Position numbers and translations under genes: made by a program
NCBI RefSeq assembly: GCF_050433385.1
Contig: NZ_JBNPXI010000022.1
Location: 1 to 64,000, forward strand
Length of the DNA stretch: 64,000 nt
Reading direction: 5' to 3'
Source: Brassicibacter mesophilus
GTDB taxonomy: Bacteria > Bacillota > Clostridia > Tissierellales > Proteiniboraceae
In this document: positions 1 through 7,708 of the stretch, piece after piece
Position numbering within the stretch: position 1 is the stretch's first letter
Layout of the letters: each line of letters begins with the position of its first letter
Notes under the pieces: model-generated
Databases searched by the model: none
Told to the model about the DNA's origin: nothing
The model's input: only the letters and a program-made list of their open reading frames with translations

Positions 1-89
1 CCTGTTCCCATACCGAACACAGAAGTTAAGCCTTCCAGCGCTGATGGTACTTGGGCGGAGACGCCCTGGGAGAGTAGGACATCGCTGGT
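1..89 (+). rRNA. rrf: 5S ribosomal RNA, 3' part (5' end outside window)
   Basis: The window opens inside a 5S rRNA. The conserved loop region CCCATACCGAACACAGAAGT, followed by TTAAGC, is present, as is the 3' half ending in GAGAGTAGGACATCGCTGG. About 28 bases of the 5' end are missing. A T-rich tract follows at 90-103. This is the end of an rRNA operon; no tRNA gene follows it. The exact 3' end is uncertain by a few bases. Confidence 0.93.
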
Positions 90-175
90 TCTTTTTATTT
101 TTTGGATAAGTATTATTAGGATAGTAATTACTTGAACTAAGAGATGTATATAAAATATTGAAAGCATAAAAATAT

Positions 176-225
176 AAACCCTAGCATAATCCTTGATTTC
201 GATAGGATATTGCTAGGGTTTTCAT
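176..225. terminator. Hairpin terminator after the rRNA operon
   Basis: An 11-bp stem, AAACCCTAGCA (176-186) with TGCTAGGGTTT (211-221), is followed by TTCATTTT. It lies 90 bases past the 5S gene and is probably a terminator for the rRNA operon. The rest of 90-380 holds no gene; it is AT-rich and probably contains the promoter of the thioredoxin-like gene. Confidence 0.75.
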
Positions 226-380
226 TTTCCATTCCCACTTTATACAAGTTGTAATTAAAAAATATATATATTATAATTTAAGAAAATACTTAATACAATT
301 AAATAGAAGATAATAATTACTATTATATAAATATCAAGAATATAATTGGTCTTGCATTATTGAAAATGGGGGTGTATTTT

Positions 381-881
381 ATGGATATTTATGAATTGTT
401 TAAGAGCGGACTATCTTTTGATGCTTTTGTGAGTACAGATACTGGATCATATAGAGATAGAACACTAGAGATATTTAATCAAATTAATTTTGATGAAGAA
501 TATATACATAAGATAAAAAACATAAATAGAAAAATAAATGTAATCATTTGTGCTGAAATGTGGTGTCCAGATTGTATGATAAATGTCCCGGTTTTAGAAA
601 AAATGAGAAAATATAATGACAATATCAATATATCTATTGTAGGAAAAGAAGGAAATGAAGAGTATTTTAAAAAATACGCACATGGTGAAAGTGTAAAAAT
701 ACCAACGTTTGTTTTTTATGATGAAGATTTTAATGAAATAGGAAGCATAATTGAGCATCCTAAAAAAATAAAGGATATAATAGCAAACGGTAATCAACCA
801 AACATAATAGTGGCAATGAGAAAGTATAGAAAAGGTGAATATGCACAGGAAACATTAAAAGATATATTAGAAATTTTATAG
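381..881 (+). CDS. Thioredoxin-family protein (WCPDC)
   Basis: A 166-residue thioredoxin-fold protein. The redox motif AEMWCPDCMINVPVLE lies around residues 56-71, with a CPDC active site in place of the CGPC of classical thioredoxin. KIPTFVFYDEDF supplies the cis-proline segment. About 50 residues precede the core, making it longer than thioredoxin (about 105). The ATG at 381 is chosen because GGGGGTG lies just upstream; an in-frame TTG at 360 has no ribosome site. It has no signal peptide, so it is probably cytoplasmic. It is a single-gene unit between terminators at 176 and 881. The electron donor and substrate cannot be told; a thiol reductase role is inferred. Confidence 0.85.
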   Translation: MDIYELFKSGLSFDAFVSTDTGSYRDRTLEIFNQINFDEEYIHKIKNINRKINVIICAEMWCPDCMINVPVLEKMRKYNDNINISIVGKEGNEEYFKKYAHGESVKIPTFVFYDEDFNEIGSIIEHPKKIKDIIANGNQPNIIVAMRKYRKGEYAQETLKDILEIL

Positions 882-906
882 GGCTTAAAGGCCCTTTTTA
901 TTTTTG
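881..906 (+). terminator. Short terminator after thioredoxin-like gene
   Basis: A GGGC/GCCC stem with a 6-base loop (881-894) is followed immediately by TTTTTATTTTT. It is short but lies just after the stop codon. Confidence 0.6.
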
Positions 907-1003
907 GATTTTTAAATTTATCATAAAACAATACTACTAAAAGAAAAAATCAATATAATTCGTTTATAGGACTAATAATTATCGAAATCAGACATAAATG
1001 ACT

Positions 1004-1032
1004 TTGACACTTGCATATGTTAATGATACAAT
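1004..1032 (+). promoter_or_regulatory. Sigma-A-type promoter of nrdJ
   Basis: TTGACA (1004-1009), a 17-base spacer and TACAAT (1027-1032) lie 55 bases before the nrdJ start. This is a near-consensus vegetative promoter. Two copies of ACATAAATGAC (992-1002 and 1045-1055), each preceded by ATCG, bracket it and may be operators. No cobalamin riboswitch or NrdR box was recognised in the short leader. Confidence 0.75.
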
Positions 1033-1086
1033 ATATCGTACCGAACATAAATGACAACACTAAATATAGTTGCTGGAGGGGTATTA

Positions 1087-3420
1087 ATGCAGTTAAATGA
1101 TAATGCAGTTAAAGTATTAGAGAGAAGGTATTTGACTAGAGATGTCAATGGCAATGTTATAGAGACACCTGAAGAGATGTTTAGAAGAGTGGCAAATCAT
1201 ATTGCTAAAGCAGATAGCTTATACGAAGAGAACTCAGATATTAATAAAACAGAAGAAATGTTTTATAACATGATGACTAATGTTGAATTTATACCGAACT
1301 CACCAACATTAATGAATGCAGGTAAAGAGTTAGGACAGTTATCAGCATGTTTTGTACTTCCTATAGAAGATTCAATGGAAGGAATATTTGATGCTATTAA
1401 GAATGCAGCACTTATACATAAAAGTGGCGGAGGAACAGGTTTTAGCTTCTCTAGGCTTAGACAAAGGGGTTCAACAGTTAGATCAACAGGTGGTGTGGCA
1501 TCTGGACCAATAAGCTTTATGAAGGTATTTAACTCTGCTACAGAGGCAGTAAAGCAAGGAGGTACCCGAAGAGGTGCCAACATGGGAATATTAAGAGTAG
1601 ATCATCCAGATATAATGGAATTTATAAGCTGTAAAAAAGATACATCTGAAATTACTAATTTTAATATTAGTGTTGGATTAACTGAAAGATTTATGGAAGC
1701 TGTAGAAAATAATAAAGATTATGAGTTAATTGATCCTCATACAAAAAAAGTAATTGGAGAATTAAATGCTAGAGAAGTATTTAATCATATAGTTGATATG
1801 GCTTGGAATAATGGAGAGCCAGGTATAATTTTTTTAGATAGGATAAATAAGACTAATCCAACTCCTGCATTAGGAGAAATAGAAAGTACTAATCCTTGTG
1901 GTGAGCAACCACTATTACCTTATGAATCATGTAATCTTGGTTCTATAAATCTAGCAAAGATGATAAAGAAGATAGACAATGTATACGAAGTGGACTATAA
2001 TAAGTTGAAATCAACAGTAGAGAAATCCGTTCATTTTCTTGACAATGTTATAGATGTAAATAAGTATCCTTTAATTCAAATAGATGAAATGACTAAAAGC
2101 ACTAGAAAGATTGGTCTAGGGGTTATGGGATTTGCGGATTTACTATTCTACCTAGGATTGCCATATAACTCAAAAGAAGCAGTTGAGTTAGCAAATAATA
2201 TAATGAAATTCATAGATGAAGTATCTAAGAAAAAATCAACTGAATTAGCTAAGCAAAGAGGAGCATTTCCTGAATATGAAAAGAGTATCTATAGAGAGAA
2301 GGGAATACTTTTACGAAACGCAACAACAACTACAATAGCACCTACTGGAACTATAAGCATTATTGCAGGTGCTAGCAGTGGTGTAGAACCATTATTTGCA
2401 GTTTCGTTTGTAAGAAATGTAATGGATAATGACAAGCTTTTAGAGGTTCATCCATACTTTGAAAAAGTTGCTAAGGAAAGAGGCTTCTATTCAGAAATAT
2501 TGATGGAAAAAATAGCAGAGGAAGGGACACTAGCTCATATAGATGAGATTCCTGAAGATATAAAGAAAATATTTGTTACTGCTCATGATATATCTCCAAT
2601 ATGGCACATAAGGATGCAAGCTGCTTTTCAGAACCATGTTGACAACGCAGTTTCGAAAACAGTTAATTTTAAAAATGAAGCAACAAGAGAGGAAGTTGAG
2701 CAGGTATATACATTAGCATATAAGCTTGGATGCAAGGGAGTAACAATTTATAGAGATGGTAGTAGACAAAATCAGGTTTTAAGCACTGTAAAGAAAGAAG
2801 ACAAAGCGAATGAAGCTGAAGCAAGAAATACTTTAGCAATTAAACCAAGGATGAGACCTGAAGTTACTGAAGGCATGACAGAAAAGGTTAGAATAGGCTG
2901 TGGAAACCTATATATAACAGTAAATTATGATGAAAACGGAATATGTGAAGTATTTACTAATGTAGGAAGAGCAGGAGGATGTCCAAGTCAAAGTGAAGCT
3001 ACAAGTAGACTTATTTCAATCGCACTAAGATCTGGTATGGATGTAAAATCGATCGTAGAGCAATTAAAAGGTATAAGATGTCATTCAACATTACGTCAAA
3101 GAGCTACTAACAAGGATATCAAAGTATTATCTTGCCCAGATGCAATTGGCAAGGCTCTAGAAAAAGTCATGAATGAGTATGTTGATGTAGATAACTCATC
3201 TGTTAATGATATAGTTATGGAAATAGAAAGAGAAGTGAAGGAAGTATTAAGTCCGCAATGCTCTATAGATGAAGAAGTAGAAATAAGTAGTGAATTATCA
3301 GCTAGCTTAGAAATTCAGGTACCAGCAGGTAAAAATATTTGTCCTGAATGCGGCAATAAGGTTGAACATGAAGGCGGATGTATGATTTGTCGCAATTGTG
3401 GATTTTCTAAGTGCGGTTAA
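1087..3420 (+). CDS. nrdJ: Adenosylcobalamin-dependent ribonucleotide reductase, class II
   Basis: A 777-residue enzyme that makes deoxyribonucleotides from ribonucleotides using a radical derived from coenzyme B12. SACFVLP, the NPCGEQPLLPYESCNLGSINL block (N-x-C-x-E radical site) and APTGTISIIAG are typical of class II reductases. A TSCPD-type domain follows (GGCPSQSEATSRLI region), then a C-terminal zinc ribbon, CPECGN...CMICRNCGFSKCG, which normally re-reduces the active site. The ATG at 1087 follows GGAGGGG; an in-frame ATG at 1051 has no ribosome site. The gene ends exactly where the Tn7-like transposon begins: the target duplication GTTAA contains the stop codon, so the protein is intact. 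Its displaced terminator is at 25800. Confidence 0.96.
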   Translation: MQLNDNAVKVLERRYLTRDVNGNVIETPEEMFRRVANHIAKADSLYEENSDINKTEEMFYNMMTNVEFIPNSPTLMNAGKELGQLSACFVLPIEDSMEGIFDAIKNAALIHKSGGGTGFSFSRLRQRGSTVRSTGGVASGPISFMKVFNSATEAVKQGGTRRGANMGILRVDHPDIMEFISCKKDTSEITNFNISVGLTERFMEAVENNKDYELIDPHTKKVIGELNAREVFNHIVDMAWNNGEPGIIFLDRINKTNPTPALGEIESTNPCGEQPLLPYESCNLGSINLAKMIKKIDNVYEVDYNKLKSTVEKSVHFLDNVIDVNKYPLIQIDEMTKSTRKIGLGVMGFADLLFYLGLPYNSKEAVELANNIMKFIDEVSKKKSTELAKQRGAFPEYEKSIYREKGILLRNATTTTIAPTGTISIIAGASSGVEPLFAVSFVRNVMDNDKLLEVHPYFEKVAKERGFYSEILMEKIAEEGTLAHIDEIPEDIKKIFVTAHDISPIWHIRMQAAFQNHVDNAVSKTVNFKNEATREEVEQVYTLAYKLGCKGVTIYRDGSRQNQVLSTVKKEDKANEAEARNTLAIKPRMRPEVTEGMTEKVRIGCGNLYITVNYDENGICEVFTNVGRAGGCPSQSEATSRLISIALRSGMDVKSIVEQLKGIRCHSTLRQRATNKDIKVLSCPDAIGKALEKVMNEYVDVDNSSVNDIVMEIEREVKEVLSPQCSIDEEVEISSELSASLEIQVPAGKNICPECGNKVEHEGGCMICRNCGFSKCG
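3416..3420. repeat. Target-site duplication, left copy (GTTAA)
   Basis: GTTAA directly precedes the TGT terminus and matches 25748-25752 exactly. It contains the nrdJ stop codon TAA. Five bases is the standard duplication for Tn7-type transposition. Confidence 0.93.
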
Positions 3421-3447
3421 TGTTTTAGCAAAATAAAGTTGGGAAGA
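3421..3447 (+). repeat. Terminal inverted repeat, nrdJ-proximal end
   Basis: A 27-bp end matching the reverse complement of 25721-25747 at 23 of 27 positions. It consists of a 10-bp tip beginning TGT followed by the first TnsB-type site. Confidence 0.93.
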
Positions 3448-3487
3448 GTAAAATAAAGTCGGGAAGAGATAAATAAAGTTGGGAAGA
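3431..3487 (+). repeat. Three phased TnsB-binding sites, nrdJ-proximal end
   Basis: Three copies of AAATAAAGTYGGGAAGA start at 3431, 3451 and 3471 with an exact 20-bp period and 3-bp gaps. The middle copy has C for T at one position; the three are otherwise identical. Closely packed sites resemble the right end of Tn7, which lies next to the target gene. Confidence 0.9.
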
Positions 3488-3560
3488 AAATTTACAACTT
3501 TTAAAAGAATAAAATACCAAGATAATATCTAAATAGAAGAAATTTTCATAATAAATGTCT

Positions 3561-3611
3561 AATAAGTCATCTAGGGAATATTCACAATAATATAATCCTA
3601 GATGACTTATT
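3561..3611. terminator. Long hairpin inside the transposon's left end
   Basis: A perfect 15-bp stem, AATAAGTCATCTAGG (3561-3575) with CCTAGATGACTTATT (3597-3611), has a 21-base loop and is followed by TAATTT. It lies between the nrdJ-proximal end and thsA and could block readthrough from nrdJ into the defence genes. The downstream T-run is weak, so an operator or attenuator role is possible. The rest of 3488-3732 shows no gene. Confidence 0.55.
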
Positions 3612-3732
3612 TAATTTGGATTTGGGACAGGTTTACTAAACAAAAGAAGTTTAAAGGGTATAAAATGATCAAGTTGATATTATTAAATATGAAACAGTTA
3701 TTAGAAATGAGACTATAATAGGGAGGTAATAC

Positions 3733-5169
3733 ATGAGTAGTATTAGCATACAAGAATTTGAAAGAGAGTACTTGAAGGCACTTAAGAACGAAAGTGCTGC
3801 GGTGTTCGCTGGGGCAGGAATGTCAAGAGTTTCAGGTTATGTTGAATGGAAAGAATTGCTTAGGGAATTTGCTGAAGATATTAATCTTAAAGTAGAAAAG
3901 GAAGATGATTTAGTATCCCTTGCACAATATTATTATAATCAACGTGGTGGAAACAGAAGCATAATATCAAATAAGATAATTGAAGAATTTACTAAAGAGA
4001 CTAAACAAAATGAAAACCTTGAAATTTTGACATCATTACCAATAGAGAAATACTGGACAACTAATTATGATTCACTAATTGAAGATACCTTAAAGAATTA
4101 TTCTAATAGAAAAGTTGATGTTAAGCGTACAGTTGAAAATCTTACTACTACTTTACCAGGTCGAGATGCAATTGTTTATAAAATGCACGGTGATATAACA
4201 CAACCTCATAATGCTGTTATTATAAAAGATGACTATGAATCATATAACGAAAAAAGACAACTATTTACAACAAGTCTTCAAGGTGATTTGGTATCAAAAA
4301 CTTTCTTGTTTATAGGGTTTAGCTTTGAAGACCCTAATTTGATTTATATCCTCAGTAGAATAAGGATTCTATTAGGCGAAGAGCACAATAGGATGCATTA
4401 TTGCTTCATAAGGGAAGTAAAAGAAAGTGAGTATCAAAACCATGAAGACTTTATTTATGACAAGACTAAACAAGAACTCCGTATTCAAGATTTAAAAAGA
4501 TATGGGATATCTGCAGTTCTTGTTAAGGAATACTCTGAAATAACTGAATCACTCAGAAGGATTCAGTTCAAGCATAATCTTAATAGTATTCTAATATCAG
4601 GTAGTGCTGAGATATATGGGGATATGGATGAGGATAAAGCAGGACAGTTTATTTATACGTTATCCAATCAACTTGTAAAGAGAAATTTTAAGATAGTTAC
4701 TGGATATGGTAAAGGGATCGGAACATATGTTGTTTCGGGTGTCTTAGAAGAAGTGTATGAGAATAAGTATGGACATGTAAGTACTTATTTAACCCCAAGA
4801 CCATTTCCGTTTATTCACAAAGGAGATATAGATATTCAAGAGATAGCAAAAAATTATCGAAAAACTATTGTTGATGAATGTGGTGTTGTAATATTTATTT
4901 TTGGCAACAAGACAGATAAGGAGACTGGAGAAATTGTAAATGCATCTGGTGTTTATCAAGAATTCAAAATAGCTAATGAAAAAGATAAGGTTATTATTCC
5001 AATTGGTTCAACTGGGTTTATGTCGAAAAAAATTTTAGAAGAAGTTGAAAACGATTTAGAAAAATATTGGTATTTAAAGGACTCAATAGATGTTTTAATG
5101 GATGAACTAGATCCGGTAAAAGTTTTTGCGGAGATATCAAAAGTAATTACAAAAGTAAAAGGAGCATAA
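3733..5169 (+). CDS. thsA: Thoeris effector ThsA (SIR2-SLOG NADase)
   Basis: A 478-residue protein. An N-terminal SIR2-like NAD-hydrolase domain (about 15-260) shows FAGAGMS (26-31), TTNYD with N111, KMHGD with H152, and FIGFSFEDPN. A C-terminal SLOG domain (about 285-470) begins ILISGSAEIYGD. In type I Thoeris, ThsA is switched on when its SLOG domain binds the cyclic ADP-ribose isomer made by ThsB; it then depletes NAD and the infected cell dies or stops growing. N111 and H152 match the known catalytic pair of B. cereus ThsA (N112/H152), and the length is about that of the B. cereus protein. GGGAGG precedes the ATG. It is the first cargo gene of the transposon, 92 bases before thsB. Confidence 0.92.
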   Translation: MSSISIQEFEREYLKALKNESAAVFAGAGMSRVSGYVEWKELLREFAEDINLKVEKEDDLVSLAQYYYNQRGGNRSIISNKIIEEFTKETKQNENLEILTSLPIEKYWTTNYDSLIEDTLKNYSNRKVDVKRTVENLTTTLPGRDAIVYKMHGDITQPHNAVIIKDDYESYNEKRQLFTTSLQGDLVSKTFLFIGFSFEDPNLIYILSRIRILLGEEHNRMHYCFIREVKESEYQNHEDFIYDKTKQELRIQDLKRYGISAVLVKEYSEITESLRRIQFKHNLNSILISGSAEIYGDMDEDKAGQFIYTLSNQLVKRNFKIVTGYGKGIGTYVVSGVLEEVYENKYGHVSTYLTPRPFPFIHKGDIDIQEIAKNYRKTIVDECGVVIFIFGNKTDKETGEIVNASGVYQEFKIANEKDKVIIPIGSTGFMSKKILEEVENDLEKYWYLKDSIDVLMDELDPVKVFAEISKVITKVKGA

Positions 5170-5261
5170 TTATCGCTATAAGAAGCCGCAAGTCTTGTAG
5201 GAAAGAGTTGCTCTCCTAGATATTTGTTATTAAATGATAGAAGGGGTAAGGAGGTTAAAAT

Positions 5262-5951
5262 ATGGGATATAAAATATTTATATCTTATAAATATGCTGAT
5301 AATGATGTTAATCATATAGTTGGTGAGTGGTATGAAAATAATACAGTGCGAGATTATGTTGATAAACTTGAAGAGTATCTAAATGACAAGTCAGATCATA
5401 TTTATAAAGGTGAATCGGATGGAGAAGATTTGTCTAAACTGAGTGAAGATTCTATATGGAAGAAGTTAAAAGACAGAATATATGATAGTACATTAACTAT
5501 TGTAATGATATCAAAAAATATGAAAGAGTCGTGGGAAGTAGATAAAAATCAATGGATACCTTGGGAAATATCATATTCCTTAAAAGAAGTATCTAGGAAA
5601 AATAGAAGCGGTAATTCTGTTTCAAGTAAAACTAATGCAGTGATAGCAATAATTATACCTGATTCAAACAATTCTTATGAATATTATACATACAATAAGA
5701 ATTGTTGTGATAGTGGTTGTAGAATGCTTATGACCAATACCCTATTTGGAATATTAAAAAATAATATGTTCAATATGAAAGATGCTGAAACAAAAGAATG
5801 TTCTGACGGGTCAAAAATATATTATGGAGATAGTAGTTACGTAACTTCAGTAAAATGGGATGATTTCATAAATAATATAGATGCATACATTGATAAAGCA
5901 TATGAACTACGTGATAATATTGATAATTATGAAATATTTAAAGAAGTTTAG
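5262..5951 (+). CDS. thsB: Thoeris sensor ThsB (TIR domain)
   Basis: A 229-residue TIR-type protein. It opens GYKIFISYKYADNDV, carries LTIVMISKNMKESWEVDKNQWIPWEISYSL around residues 78-107, and has the predicted catalytic Glu at E102 (WIPWEIEYSL-like motif). In Thoeris, TIR proteins sense phage infection and convert NAD to a cyclic ADP-ribose signal that activates ThsA. AAGGAGG lies 6 bases before the ATG. The 92-base gap to thsA contains no terminator, so the two genes are probably cotranscribed. This element carries one ThsB; some Thoeris systems have several. Confidence 0.9.
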   Translation: MGYKIFISYKYADNDVNHIVGEWYENNTVRDYVDKLEEYLNDKSDHIYKGESDGEDLSKLSEDSIWKKLKDRIYDSTLTIVMISKNMKESWEVDKNQWIPWEISYSLKEVSRKNRSGNSVSSKTNAVIAIIIPDSNNSYEYYTYNKNCCDSGCRMLMTNTLFGILKNNMFNMKDAETKECSDGSKIYYGDSSYVTSVKWDDFINNIDAYIDKAYELRDNIDNYEIFKEV

Positions 5952-6047
5952 TTTTTATGTAATAATCTACGACTAACTAATATATAGTTCAATGGTAAAA
6001 ATAGAGAGATACTAAGAATTAAGATTAGCAGTGAAAATTTAAAAGTG

Positions 6048-6087
6048 GGTCAAGGTTAATTAATTGGAGAATTAATTAATCTTGACC
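6048..6087. repeat. 18-bp inverted repeat between thsB and hsdM
   Basis: GGTCAAGGTTAATTAATT (6048-6065) pairs with AATTAATTAATCTTGACC (6070-6087), with a 4-base GGAG loop and one G-T wobble. No T-run follows directly, so this is a weak terminator candidate. It separates the Thoeris and restriction modules. The rest of 5952-6232 shows no gene. Confidence 0.6.
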
Positions 6088-6232
6088 TCTAATTATGCCC
6101 ATTGTTTTTATTTAACAGTTATCCTTTGTATCAACAAAAGAAGGAATTGTAGAGGTGTTTGTGGAATTATTTTAGATATCGATCTACTAAATATAGCAAT
6201 AAATCATAATGCAATTAAAAGGAGAATCATAA

Positions 6233-7708
6233 ATGATAACAGGACAAATTAAGAATAAAATAGATAAGATATGGACTGATATATGGGCTGGAGGAATTAC
6301 GCAACCCCTTACAGTAATCGAACAATTGACATACTTAATGTTTATTAGGTCATTAGACGAGAAGGAAATGGAAAATGAGAGCATAGAGAATTTAGGTGGC
6401 GAAGTTCCTAACAAGATATTTCCACAGACTCCTGATGGTAAAGATATGCGTTGGTCTAAATTTAAATATAAGGACGCTAGGGAAATATTCGAAATTGTAG
6501 GACAAAAGATATTCCCATTTATCAAATCTATGAATAATAATAAAGAATCTGCATTTTCTAGATACATGGAAGATGCTATATTTCTAATTCCAACACCACA
6601 GGTTTTACAAAAGATCATAACTGGATTAGATGATTTATATGATCATGATATAAAGGACTTAGACATGCAAGGAGACTTATATGAGTATATGCTCGGCAAG
6701 CTATCAGTCGCAGGTCAAAATGGCCAATTTAGGACACCAAAGCATATTCGTGATATGATGGTTAAATTAGTGGCTCCTATACCAGGTGATAGGATTTGTG
6801 ACCCAGCTTGTGGAACAGCGGGGTTTTTGGTTTCATCAGCTGAGTACATCAGAAGAAAATATGAAAGTGAAATGACAGCAGAACAGTGGGAAAAGTTTGA
6901 GGGAGATGCTTTTTCAGGGTTTGATACAGACCGAACTATGCTTAGACTTTCTGCTATGAACTTGATGCTACACTCAATTTCTAATCCACATATAAACTAC
7001 GCAGATAGTGTATCAAAGCAAAATGAGATTTCTGATGCTTATGATGTTATTTTAGCTAATCCACCATTCACAGGAAGTATTGATAAAGAAAGTATTCACG
7101 ATAACTTAAAAGCAATATGTGATACCAAGAAGACAGAACTACTTTTTGTTGCATTATTTATCCGTATGCTGAATATGGGTGGAAGATGTGCTTGCATTGT
7201 GCCAGATGGAGTATTGTTTGGTTCAACAAAAGCCCATAAAGCACTAAGGAAAGAACTAGTTGAAAATCAAAATCTACAAGCTGTCATTTCCATGCCTACT
7301 GGTGTATTTAAGCCATACTCAGGAGTTTCCACTGCTATACTAGTATTTACAAAAACAAATGCAGGAGGAACAGAACAAGTCTGGTTTTATGATATGAAGT
7401 CTGATGGATTTTCTTTAGATGATAAGAGAAATAGTTTAGGTAATGAAGGAGATATCCCTGATATAATTAGTAGATTCCATAATCTTTCAGATGAAAAAGA
7501 TAGAAAGAGAATAGGGCAAAGCTTCCTTGTAGATAAGGAAGAAATAAAGAACAATGAATATGATTTGTCTATTAATAAATATAAAGAGATAGAATATGAA
7601 AAAGTAGAATATGACACACCAGAGGTAATTATGGCTCGTCTTGATGAATTAGCCTTGGATATAAGTTCCAGTATGAACGATTTAAGGGGGCTATTAGTGA
7701 ATGAATAA
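6233..7708 (+). CDS. hsdM: Type I restriction-modification DNA methyltransferase subunit
   Basis: A 491-residue N6-adenine methyltransferase. An N-terminal HsdM helical domain (about 5-140) precedes the SAM-binding motif DPACGTAGF (190-198) and the catalytic NPPF (276-279). With HsdS it methylates host DNA at the recognition site; with HsdR it forms the restriction complex. AAAGGAGAATCATAA precedes the ATG. The stop overlaps the hsdS start by 8 bases, so translation is probably coupled. Length and motifs are complete. Confidence 0.95.
   Translation: MITGQIKNKIDKIWTDIWAGGITQPLTVIEQLTYLMFIRSLDEKEMENESIENLGGEVPNKIFPQTPDGKDMRWSKFKYKDAREIFEIVGQKIFPFIKSMNNNKESAFSRYMEDAIFLIPTPQVLQKIITGLDDLYDHDIKDLDMQGDLYEYMLGKLSVAGQNGQFRTPKHIRDMMVKLVAPIPGDRICDPACGTAGFLVSSAEYIRRKYESEMTAEQWEKFEGDAFSGFDTDRTMLRLSAMNLMLHSISNPHINYADSVSKQNEISDAYDVILANPPFTGSIDKESIHDNLKAICDTKKTELLFVALFIRMLNMGGRCACIVPDGVLFGSTKAHKALRKELVENQNLQAVISMPTGVFKPYSGVSTAILVFTKTNAGGTEQVWFYDMKSDGFSLDDKRNSLGNEGDIPDIISRFHNLSDEKDRKRIGQSFLVDKEEIKNNEYDLSINKYKEIEYEKVEYDTPEVIMARLDELALDISSSMNDLRGLLVNE

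Noticed and set aside
1263..1583. 106-codon minus-strand reading frame inside nrdJ
   Set aside because: It lies wholly within the strongly conserved reductase gene on the other strand and has no family resemblance.
3431..3487. Short regularly spaced repeats that look like a CRISPR array
   Set aside because: The gaps are only 3 bases and the same repeat recurs inverted at the far end of the transposon, so they are TnsB-type binding sites. No cas gene is present.
3714..3719. TATAAT just before thsA as its promoter
   Set aside because: A start about 7 bases downstream would remove the GGGAGG ribosome site at 3721-3726, so this hexamer cannot be the working promoter.
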